Positions 56,183 through 62,292 of a stretch of DNA of 64,000 nt are shown here, one piece after another; the first letter of the stretch is position 1, and each line of letters starts with the position of its first letter. The notes below the pieces were generated by a model, which was given only the letters and a program-made list of their open reading frames with translations, made no database searches and was not told the origin of the DNA. The position numbers and the translations under genes are program-made. The DNA comes from Acidimicrobiaceae bacterium (GTDB lineage: Bacteria; Actinomycetota; Acidimicrobiia; Acidimicrobiales; Ilumatobacteraceae): positions 1 to 64,000 of the forward strand of contig JACJWG010000019.1 in assembly GCA_020637235.1 (NCBI GenBank), in the 5' to 3' direction.

Positions 56183-56246
56183 TTGACAACTGAACGTGAT
56201 GGTTTCAACACTCCCCGTTGTTTTTCTCGGCGGAGTGTGGCAAGAT
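56183..56246 (+). promoter_or_regulatory. Promoter region and inverted repeat of the BldD-like gene
   Basis: TTGTTT (56218-56223) and CAAGAT (56241-56246) are separated by 17 bp, a good -35/-10 pair. An inverted repeat ACACTCC (56208-56214) and GGAGTGT (56232-56238) with a 17-bp spacer brackets the -35 box. A separate TTGACA occurs at 56183-56188. Repression from the dyad, perhaps by the gene's own product, is plausible. Confidence 0.45.
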
Positions 56247-56304
56247 CGAGGCGTTCGACGGTGGACGGGCACCTTCGACGCGAGCTCGAGGAGAGCGGGA
56301 ACCG

Positions 56305-56814
56305 ATGCGTGATTTCGACGACGACGACGTCCATTCGTCGCCCTACAGCCGAAAGGTGGGCGAGCGCCTGCGCGTGATCAGGCGACAGAAGCGGCTGTCC
56401 CTGCAAGAGGTCGAGGCCGCCTCGGGCGACGAGTTCAAGGCGTCGGTGCTCGGCGCCTACGAGCGTGGCGAGCGTGCCATCTCCGTGCCGCGCCTCGAGC
56501 GCCTCGCGAAGTTCTACAACGTCCCCGTCGACCAGCTGCTGCCGCGCGAAGACGTGTCGATCCCGGCCGAGAACGATCCGGCCGCGGCGCGCAAGATCGC
56601 GATCGACCTGGTGAAGCTCGGCCAGCTGAGCGGCCAGCCGTTCGAGATGCTCATCCGTTTCCTGAAGATGATCCAGGTGCAGCGCCAGGACTTCAACGGC
56701 AAGGTCATCACCGTCCGCGGCGACGACACCCGGGCGATCGCTGCGATGCTCGACGTGCCGGTCGACCAGTGCGGCGAGCGCCTCGACGCGCTCGACCTGC
56801 TGTTCCACCCCTGA
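56305..56814 (+). CDS. bldD: BldD-like c-di-GMP-responsive transcriptional regulator
   Basis: Regulator of 169 residues, the same length class as Streptomyces BldD (167). The Xre-type helix-turn-helix is at about 17-80 (VGERLRVIRRQKRLSLQEVE, YERGERAISVPRLERLAKFY, NVPVDQLLP). The C-terminal domain keeps the BldD cyclic-di-GMP signature RxD-X8-RxDD: Arg127-Gln-Asp129 and Arg138-Gly-Asp140-Asp141. The x residues are swapped relative to Streptomyces (RGD then RQDD). Cyclic-di-GMP drives BldD dimerisation on DNA and represses development genes. GGGA stands five bases before the ATG at 56305. Function in a non-sporulating relative is unknown. Confidence 0.9.
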   Translation: MRDFDDDDVHSSPYSRKVGERLRVIRRQKRLSLQEVEAASGDEFKASVLGAYERGERAISVPRLERLAKFYNVPVDQLLPREDVSIPAENDPAAARKIAIDLVKLGQLSGQPFEMLIRFLKMIQVQRQDFNGKVITVRGDDTRAIAAMLDVPVDQCGERLDALDLLFHP

Positions 56815-56834
56815 CGCGCCGTCCCGCTCGCTCG

Positions 56835-56840
56835 TAGCCT
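56835..56840 (+). promoter_or_regulatory. Candidate leaderless promoter (-10) of hemW
   Basis: TAGCCT lies exactly six bases before the GTG at 56847. Confidence 0.4.
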
Positions 56841-56846
56841 GGGCGG

Positions 56847-57908
56847 GTGCGCGAAGCATTCGGCGTCTACGTCCACATCCCGTTCTGCGCGCGACGCTGC
56901 GACTACTGCTCGTTCGCCACCTGGACCGATCGCCACCATCTCCAGCGTGACTACCTCGACGCGCTCCACCGCGACATCGGGCGCAGCGTCGACCGGCCGG
57001 CGACCACGGTGTTCGTCGGCGGCGGCACCCCCACACTCGTCGACCCGGACGGTCTCGCCGCCGTGATCCGCTCGATCCCGGTGGTCGATGGCGCCGAGGT
57101 GACCGTCGAGTGCAACCCCGACGACGTCACGGTCGAGATGCTCGCCACGTACCGGGCCGCCGGGGTGAACCGGGTGAGCGTCGGCGTGCAGTCGATGGTG
57201 CCGCAGGTGCTCGCCTCGCTCGGCCGCTGGCACCAACCCGACAACGTCGAGCGGGCCGTCGAGGCGATCCGTGCGGTCGGGATGCCGACGTGGAACCTCG
57301 ACCTCATCTACGGCGGTGCTGGCGAGACCCTCGCCGACTGGGAGCGCACGCTGCGCCGGTCGGTCGCGCTCCAGCCGCCGCACGTGTCGGCGTACGCCCT
57401 CACCGTGGAGGCGGGCACGCCGCTGGCCGCCCAGCCCGACCGCCACCCCGACGACGACGACCAGGCCGACAAGTACGAGCTCGCCGACGACGTGCTCACC
57501 GCAGCGGGCCTCGCCAACTACGAGGTGAGCAACTGGGCACGTCCGGGACACGAGTCGCGCCACAACCGCCTCTACTGGTTGCAGGCCGACTACCTGGGCT
57601 TCGGCGCCGCGGCGCACTCCCACCGCACCGGGCGGCGGTGGTGGAACGTGCGCACGCCCGACCGCTACATCGCCGCCGTCGCCGCCGGCGAGTCGACCGA
57701 AGCAGCGGGGGAGACCCTCGACGACGACACCCGCCGGATCGAGGGCCTGCAGCTCGCGCTGCGGATGCGCGAAGGCGTGCCGGCCGACGCGTTCGACCCG
57801 GCAGATCTCGACCGGCTCGACGGTCTCGTCGAGGTACGCGACGGTCGAGCACTGCTCACTCGACGGGGCCGGTTGCTCGCGAACGAGGTCTCGATGCACC
57901 TTCGCTGA
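56847..57908 (+). CDS. hemW: Radical SAM haem chaperone HemW
   Basis: Radical SAM protein of 353 residues. The iron-sulfur motif CxxxCxxC is CARRCDYC near the N-terminus; also VFVGGGTPTLVD, VTVECNPDDVT, VNRVSVGVQSM and a C-terminal HemN-like domain (HNRLYWLQADYLGFGAAAHS). HemW proteins insert haem into respiratory proteins and, unlike HemN, do not oxidise coproporphyrinogen. It starts with GTG, six bases after a TAGCCT box. Close to hrcA-dnaJ as in many Gram-positive genomes. Confidence 0.94.
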   Translation: MREAFGVYVHIPFCARRCDYCSFATWTDRHHLQRDYLDALHRDIGRSVDRPATTVFVGGGTPTLVDPDGLAAVIRSIPVVDGAEVTVECNPDDVTVEMLATYRAAGVNRVSVGVQSMVPQVLASLGRWHQPDNVERAVEAIRAVGMPTWNLDLIYGGAGETLADWERTLRRSVALQPPHVSAYALTVEAGTPLAAQPDRHPDDDDQADKYELADDVLTAAGLANYEVSNWARPGHESRHNRLYWLQADYLGFGAAAHSHRTGRRWWNVRTPDRYIAAVAAGESTEAAGETLDDDTRRIEGLQLALRMREGVPADAFDPADLDRLDGLVEVRDGRALLTRRGRLLANEVSMHLR

Positions 57909-58090
57909 CCAGCGTGTCGACGGTGCGTGGCCAGACGGGTGGACTCGCCACGCCGTGTGGCCGAAGCCTCATCCTCCACGTGAGGTCGAGTCCAGGTCGA
58001 CCCGGCGACCCCGTCGAATTCCGCTGATCGAGATGCGCGGCCACCTCGTGGCGTTGCTAGCATCGCCGTGCGCTGCCGTCAGGCAGCCGC
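57909..58090. promoter_or_regulatory. Upstream region of tRNA-Val with promoter and hairpin
   Basis: TAGCAT (58058-58063) is a probable -10 box. A 6-bp hairpin GCTGCC/GGCAGC (58072-58087) stands immediately before the tRNA and could guide 5' processing. The rest shows nothing recognisable. Confidence 0.4.
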
Positions 58091-58164
58091 GGGCGTGTAG
58101 CTCAGTTGGTTAGAGCGCCACCATGACACGGTGGAGGTCTCGGGTTCGAATCCCGCCACGCCCA
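58091..58164 (+). tRNA. tRNA-Val (anticodon GAC)
   Basis: A 74-base cloverleaf: acceptor GGGCGTG/CACGCCC perfectly paired, D arm GCTC...GAGC, anticodon stem CCACC/GGTGG with loop ATGACAC giving anticodon GAC, and T loop TTCGAAT. The first pair of the T stem (T-C) does not match. CCA is not encoded after the discriminator A. Loop and stem resemble E. coli tRNA-Val(GAC). Confidence 0.96.
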
Positions 58165-58166
58165 CG

Positions 58167-58190
58167 ACGACCGGGAGATCGCCCGGTCGT
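58167..58190 (+). terminator. Terminator hairpin after tRNA-Val
   Basis: ACGACCGGG (58167-58175) pairs perfectly with CCCGGTCGT (58182-58190) around a 6-base loop, starting two bases after the tRNA end. There is no T tract. Confidence 0.7.
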
Positions 58191-58297
58191 ACCCGGATGC
58201 CGGCTCGCCCTCCCGCTGAAGCTGCCCGAACCGCTCACTGCTGCCAGGTGATGGCACGTCGTCGAGAACTCCCTCCACCGACTTCGCGCGCTTGTGC

Positions 58298-58328
58298 TTG
58301 ACACTACCCATACCCGTAGGGGTATAAC
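58298..58328 (+). promoter_or_regulatory. Promoter with CsoR/CstR-type operator before sqr
   Basis: TTGACA (58298-58303) and TATAAC (58323-58328) form a promoter with a long 19-bp spacer. A dyad ATACCC-GTAG-GGGTAT (58310-58325) overlaps the -10 box. The pattern of G/C-rich ATACCC...GGGTAT arms is that of CsoR-family operators; the CstR branch senses persulfides and controls sulfide oxidation genes. Repression by blocking the -10 box is inferred. No CsoR-family gene is in the window. Confidence 0.7.
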
Positions 58329-58376
58329 TCCACATCTGATCGTGGCGCCGAAGCCCACGACGGGGAGGGGAACCAC

Positions 58377-59603
58377 ATGCTGCAGGGGCACCATCGCATC
58401 GTCATCGTCGGGGCGGGGACGGGCGGGATCGCCGTCGCGGCCCGGCTGATCAACGAAGGCGAACACGACATCGCGATCATCGATCCGTCGGCGACGCACT
58501 TCTATCAGCCGCTCTGGACGCTCGTCGGGGGAGGGCGGGCCAAGGTCGGGTCCACGGTACGCGACCAGCGCTCACTCATCCCGGCGGGCGTCCGCTGGAT
58601 CCAGAAGGCGGCGGCCGGCTTCGATCCCGACAACAAGCGGGTGCTGCTCGCCGACGGAGGTGCGATCGGCTACGACGCGCTCGTCGTCGCGCCCGGCATC
58701 CAACTCGACTGGGACCAGTTGCCCGGGTCGGCCGAGACGCTCGGCCGCAACGGCGTGTCGTCCAACTACACCGTCGACCTCGCGCCGAAGACGTGGGACA
58801 TGATCCGCAACCTGCGCTCCGGCACGGCGGTGTTCATGATGCCGACCGGCCCGATCAAGTGCGCCGGCGCCCCGCAGAAGATCGCCTATCTGGCCGCCGA
58901 CCACTGGCGCAAGCAGGGCGTGCTGAAGAACATCGAGGTCGTGATGGTGCTCCCGACGCCCGGCATGTTCGGCGTCCCCGAGTTCGCGAAGGTGCTCGAG
59001 CAGGTGGTCGACCGGTACGGCATCCAGGTGCGGTTCCAGAGCGTCGTGTCCGAGGTCGATCCCGATCAGCGCCAGGTGGTGATCCAGGACCTGGCCGGCG
59101 ACACGAAGTCGACGCTCGGCTACGACTTCCTGCACGCCGTGCCGCCGCAGAGCGCACCGAACTGGGTGAAGGCGAGCCCGCTGTCCGTCCCCGGTGACGC
59201 CAAGGGCTGGATCGACATCGACAAGAACACGATGCAGCACGTCCGGTACCCCGACGTGTTCGCGCTCGGCGACGCCGGCAGCAGCCCCAACTCGAAGACC
59301 GGCGCAGCGATCCGCAAGCAGGCGCCGGTGGTGGTGCAGAACGTGATCGACCAACTGCGTGGCAACGAGATCAACCGCCACTACGACGGCTACGCGTCGT
59401 GTCCGATCGTCACGGCTCGCAACAAGATGCTGCTCGCCGAGTTCGACTACACGATGCGTCCGCACAAGACGGTGCCGCTGATCGACACCCAGCGCGAGCG
59501 CTTCGACATGTATTTGCTGAAGCGCCACGGTCTGCCGTTCATGTACTGGAACATCCTCATGAAGGGCAAGGGGATGACGACGCCCGGGGCGTTCGCGAGT
59601 TGA
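58377..59603 (+). CDS. sqr: Sulfide:quinone oxidoreductase, type II (SQRDL-like)
   Basis: FAD enzyme of 408 residues that oxidises sulfide to persulfide or sulfane sulfur and passes electrons to quinone. The N-terminal dinucleotide fold is HRIVIVGAGTGGIAVAARL; the two redox cysteines are Cys162 in GPIKCAGAPQKIAYL and Cys342 in YASCPIVTARNKMLLAEFDY. These segments are very close to those of human SQOR, placing it in type II. A weak membrane-binding C-terminus (FMYWNILMKGKG) is present. GGGGAGGGGA precedes the ATG. No persulfide dioxygenase or rhodanese is adjacent. Confidence 0.95.
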   Translation: MLQGHHRIVIVGAGTGGIAVAARLINEGEHDIAIIDPSATHFYQPLWTLVGGGRAKVGSTVRDQRSLIPAGVRWIQKAAAGFDPDNKRVLLADGGAIGYDALVVAPGIQLDWDQLPGSAETLGRNGVSSNYTVDLAPKTWDMIRNLRSGTAVFMMPTGPIKCAGAPQKIAYLAADHWRKQGVLKNIEVVMVLPTPGMFGVPEFAKVLEQVVDRYGIQVRFQSVVSEVDPDQRQVVIQDLAGDTKSTLGYDFLHAVPPQSAPNWVKASPLSVPGDAKGWIDIDKNTMQHVRYPDVFALGDAGSSPNSKTGAAIRKQAPVVVQNVIDQLRGNEINRHYDGYASCPIVTARNKMLLAEFDYTMRPHKTVPLIDTQRERFDMYLLKRHGLPFMYWNILMKGKGMTTPGAFAS

Positions 59604-59610
59604 TCGCCGA

Positions 59611-59638
59611 CGGCGAGCGGCTCGCTGGCCGCTCGCCG
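59611..59638 (+). terminator. Terminator hairpin after sqr
   Basis: CGGCGAGCGGC (59611-59621) pairs perfectly with GCCGCTCGCCG (59628-59638) around a 6-base loop, starting eight bases after the sqr stop. There is no T tract. Confidence 0.7.
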
Positions 59639-59639
59639 T

Positions 59640-60135
59640 GTCGCTCGCCATCGTGGGGCTCACCGTGATGGTGTCGGGATCCTGCGAGGTGGTCGCGGAT
59701 CACCCTGCAGGGCCGGCGGTCGGCGGTTGGGTGTCGGAGGCTCGAGTTCTGGGCGCCACGCTCGGACGACGCCGCAGGTGGGATCTGGGTGCCGGCGCCC
59801 AGGACCTGGCCGCGGAATTCTTGGGCGCCAGCCACGACTCACCGGTGCTGGTCGGCGGCGAGCGCTGGCACCCAGAAGCTTCGCGCTCGCAGGCGCCGAT
59901 GTGCCGCTCGCCATGCCGCCGACGGCATCCGCCGGCGGTCCGTCGGGACCTCGAGGAATCGGTGGCTGTCGGTGGGCGGCCTCCCGGGCGTGGGTCGTGT
60001 GCGGGTCGCACGAGGTGAGTGAGGCGACGGTGCGGGCGAGTGGGCGTCGGATATGAGGTGCTCGCGCCGTCGGGGGGCACGATGACGAGCACCCGTTACG
60101 TCGCCGTTACACGCGTTCTGACCGGCACACCGACC
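59640..60135. repeat. Noncoding region with clustered CTGGGYGCC palindromes
   Basis: About 500 bases without a convincing gene between the convergent sqr and Crp-type genes. CTGGGYGCC or its reverse occurs five times between 59749 and 59879. One pair is fused into an 18-bp dyad at 59785-59802 (CTGGGTGCC/GGCGCCCAG), and the last copy (GGCACCCAG) is flanked by GAGCG...CGCTC. It may be a decayed repeat element or a structured RNA. Confidence 0.5.
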
Positions 60136-60789
60136 TCAGGAGGCCAGCGCGGTCAAGGGCTCGCCGCACTCGAGCGCGTCGATGTCGCGCACGATCACGC
60201 GGCCGCGTCCCACCTCCACCAGTCCGCGCTCGGCCAGGCCGCGCAACACACGGTTGAGCGTGGGGCGACGCGTCGCACAGAGCTGCGCCAGTTCGGCCTG
60301 GCCGAGCGGCACCACGGCCGTCCCCGTGCCCTGATCGCGATCTCGTGCGAGATGGACCAGCCAGCTCACGACGCGTGTCTCGACGATCGGATCGCGCCCG
60401 GCAGCGGCCGCACGATCCCTCGACGCGACCCGCTTGGCCAGCAGGTCGACGAGCTCGGCAGCGCAGCGACCGTCGCGGGCGATCGCATCGCGAGCGTCAC
60501 GGATGTGCACGACCGTGAGCGACAGGCGAGTCACCGCGCGTACCGTGGTGGTGCGGCCCGCGACGTCGAGCAGGGCTTCGTGGCCGAGCAGGTGTCCGGC
60601 CGTGACGAGGTCGAGCGCGACGTCGTCGCACGACCGATGGTCGAACGCCGTCACCAGGGCGTCGCCACCGGTGACGAAGGCCATCGTGACGGCGGGTGAG
60701 GCGGCGAGCCAGAGATTCCGACCGGGTTCGACGATCCGTCGGTGGCCCTGCGAGAAGAGGTGCGGGATGACGATGGTGGACGCAGACAC
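60136..60789 (-). CDS. Crp/Fnr-family transcriptional regulator
   Basis: Regulator of 217 residues with a cyclic-nucleotide-binding-like beta roll (residues 10-115: LGHEALLDVAGRTTTVRAVTR) and a C-terminal Crp winged helix (GQAELAQLCATRRPTLNRVLRGLAERGLVEVGRG). No FNR cysteines are visible, and the cNMP contact residues are not conserved well enough to call cAMP binding. It begins with GTG (60787-60789). Transcribed in the same direction as mraY, 123 bp downstream of it, and convergent with sqr. Control of sqr by this protein is possible but not supported by a site. Confidence 0.87.
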   Translation of the reverse strand: MSASTIVIPHLFSQGHRRIVEPGRNLWLAASPAVTMAFVTGGDALVTAFDHRSCDDVALDLVTAGHLLGHEALLDVAGRTTTVRAVTRLSLTVVHIRDARDAIARDGRCAAELVDLLAKRVASRDRAAAAGRDPIVETRVVSWLVHLARDRDQGTGTAVVPLGQAELAQLCATRRPTLNRVLRGLAERGLVEVGRGRVIVRDIDALECGEPLTALAS

Positions 60790-60806
60790 GTGCGTCGACT
60801 CCCCCT

Positions 60807-60825
60807 CCGCGCACTGTCTGCGCGG
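60807..60825. terminator. Hairpin between mraY and the Crp-type gene
   Basis: CCGCGCA (60807-60813) pairs with TGCGCGG (60819-60825) around a 5-base loop. It could end the mraY transcript or lie in the leader of the Crp-type gene. Confidence 0.4.
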
Positions 60826-60912
60826 CGTTCCGCCCGTCGAGCACCATAGCGGGGGAGGGCCGCACGGGCAAGCACCTTTCCCGGTCGAGTCGGCGATGAA
60901 GGCCTCGCTCCG

Positions 60913-61971
60913 TCAGGGGGTGGCGGCCTGCTGGGTGAAGTCGGCGACGTAGATCGCGAGCGCGCCGGCCACCGACATGCCGGAGATCAGCCAGAAGCGG
61001 ATGATCACCTTGGTCTCGGGCCAGCCGCCGATCTCGAAGTGGTGGTGGATCGGCGACAGGCGGAACAGCCGGCGTGTCCGGCCCGAGGCGCGGAACACGA
61101 TCATCTGCAGCGCCACCGAACCGATCTCGATGACGTTCAGCCCGCACAACAGCGGCAGGAGCAGCTGCGTGTTCGTGGCCAGCGCGAGCAGCGCGAGCGC
61201 GGAGCCGAGTCCGAGTGCACCGACGTCGCCCATGAAGATGTCGGCCGGAGCGCCGTTCCACCACAGGAAGCCGACGCATGCGCCGGCGAACGCGGCGGCG
61301 AAGACGGCGAGGTCGTACGGGTCGACGAGTGACGGGTAGATCGTCGGATTGCGGAAGCCGAGATAGGCGATCGCCGTGAACGCGACGAACCCGAGCAACG
61401 CCGAGCCGGCAGCGAGCCCGTCGAGACCGTCGGTGACGTTGACGGCGTTGGTGGTGGCGAACACCATCGCGCCGGCCCACAGCACCCAGGCGACCGCGCC
61501 GAGTTGCCATCCCGGCGTCTCGGCGCGGGTGAGCGACAGCCGGGTGTCGATGTCGGTGAGTGCCACGAGCGCCACGGCCCCGGCGAGTGCGGCGCCGAGG
61601 GTGATGTAGCCCTTGTGTCGCCAGAGCACGCCACGGTTGTGGCCCGAGCGCACCTTCAGGGAGTCGTCCCAGAAACCGATCGCTGCCATCACCGCGACGA
61701 CGAGCCACATGAGCGCGGTCTGGCGCGAGAACACGACACCTTGGCGGAGGTGACTGACGAGGTACCCGACGAATGCGGCGAACAACACGGCGAGTCCACC
61801 CATCGTCGGCGTGCCCGACTTGTGGAGGTGATCCGGGACCGCGACGTTCAATTCGTCCTTCACCAGGATCGGTTGGCTCAAGCGGTGCTCGCGCATGCGC
61901 CGTGCCATGAATCCGGTGCCGAACAGCGACAGCAACAACGCGACGCCGCCGGCGAGGAGTGGTGCGATCAT
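60913..61971 (-). CDS. mraY: Phospho-N-acetylmuramoyl-pentapeptide-transferase (MraY)
   Basis: Ten-helix membrane enzyme of 352 residues that makes lipid I from UDP-MurNAc-pentapeptide and undecaprenyl phosphate. Catalytic and binding motifs are present: GTPTMGG, GFWDDSLK with the aspartate pair, NAVNVTDGLDGLA, PADIFMGDVGALGLG and SPIHHHFEIGGWPE. In FMGDVGALGLG the usual Ser is Ala. In most bacteria mraY sits in the dcw cluster between murF and murD; here no other cell-wall gene is nearby. It is either a second copy or a relocated single copy. Divergent from korA. Confidence 0.95.
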   Translation of the reverse strand: MIAPLLAGGVALLLSLFGTGFMARRMREHRLSQPILVKDELNVAVPDHLHKSGTPTMGGLAVLFAAFVGYLVSHLRQGVVFSRQTALMWLVVAVMAAIGFWDDSLKVRSGHNRGVLWRHKGYITLGAALAGAVALVALTDIDTRLSLTRAETPGWQLGAVAWVLWAGAMVFATTNAVNVTDGLDGLAAGSALLGFVAFTAIAYLGFRNPTIYPSLVDPYDLAVFAAAFAGACVGFLWWNGAPADIFMGDVGALGLGSALALLALATNTQLLLPLLCGLNVIEIGSVALQMIVFRASGRTRRLFRLSPIHHHFEIGGWPETKVIIRFWLISGMSVAGALAIYVADFTQQAATP

Positions 61972-62292
61972 CGGTGGGCCGACGCGAGGCGCCGCGGGTG
62001 TGGGGGTCGGTGGACGGACACGGTGTTCCCACGACTACCGAGCCGGGCTGCGGGCACGCCAGTGCCGGAAGTCCCTCGGGCCCCCGGCGGTCGCCCGTCG
62101 CGGTGCCGACGGGTCGAAGGTCCTGCGGGGAACGGGACCTTTCGCGCCACGTTCACGAGTGCACGTGGTGGTACGTTCCGAGATCACGTACGGCAACGAC
62201 GCCGTCCGTCGTCACCAACGTGGCTGCGTGCAGGCCGGTCGGAGTGCACGGGTCATCAGACGTCAGGCCGGCTTCGGAGGGGGAGCAGGAAC
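61972..62292. promoter_or_regulatory. Divergent intergenic region of mraY and korA
   Basis: A 321-base gap. A hairpin AAGGTCC/GGACCTT (62117-62123 and 62135-62141) with an 11-base loop stands about 150 bases before korA. GGGAG at 62281 serves as the korA ribosome binding site. No clear -35/-10 pair is seen for either gene. Confidence 0.4.

Noticed and set aside
56208..56238. CIRCE or Streptomyces BldD box upstream of the BldD-like gene
   Set aside because: CACTC...GAGTG has a 17-bp spacer instead of 9, and the half-sites face the opposite way to the AGTGA...TCACC BldD consensus. It is kept only as a generic dyad.
58298..58328. MerR-type operator before sqr
   Set aside because: The 19-bp spacer fits MerR promoters, but the dyad overlaps the -10 box instead of being centred in the spacer, and its sequence is CsoR-like.
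59700..60092. Minus-strand ORF of about 130 codons after sqr
   Set aside because: Pro/Arg/Ser-rich translation, no ribosome binding site, and it is built on the palindromic repeats.
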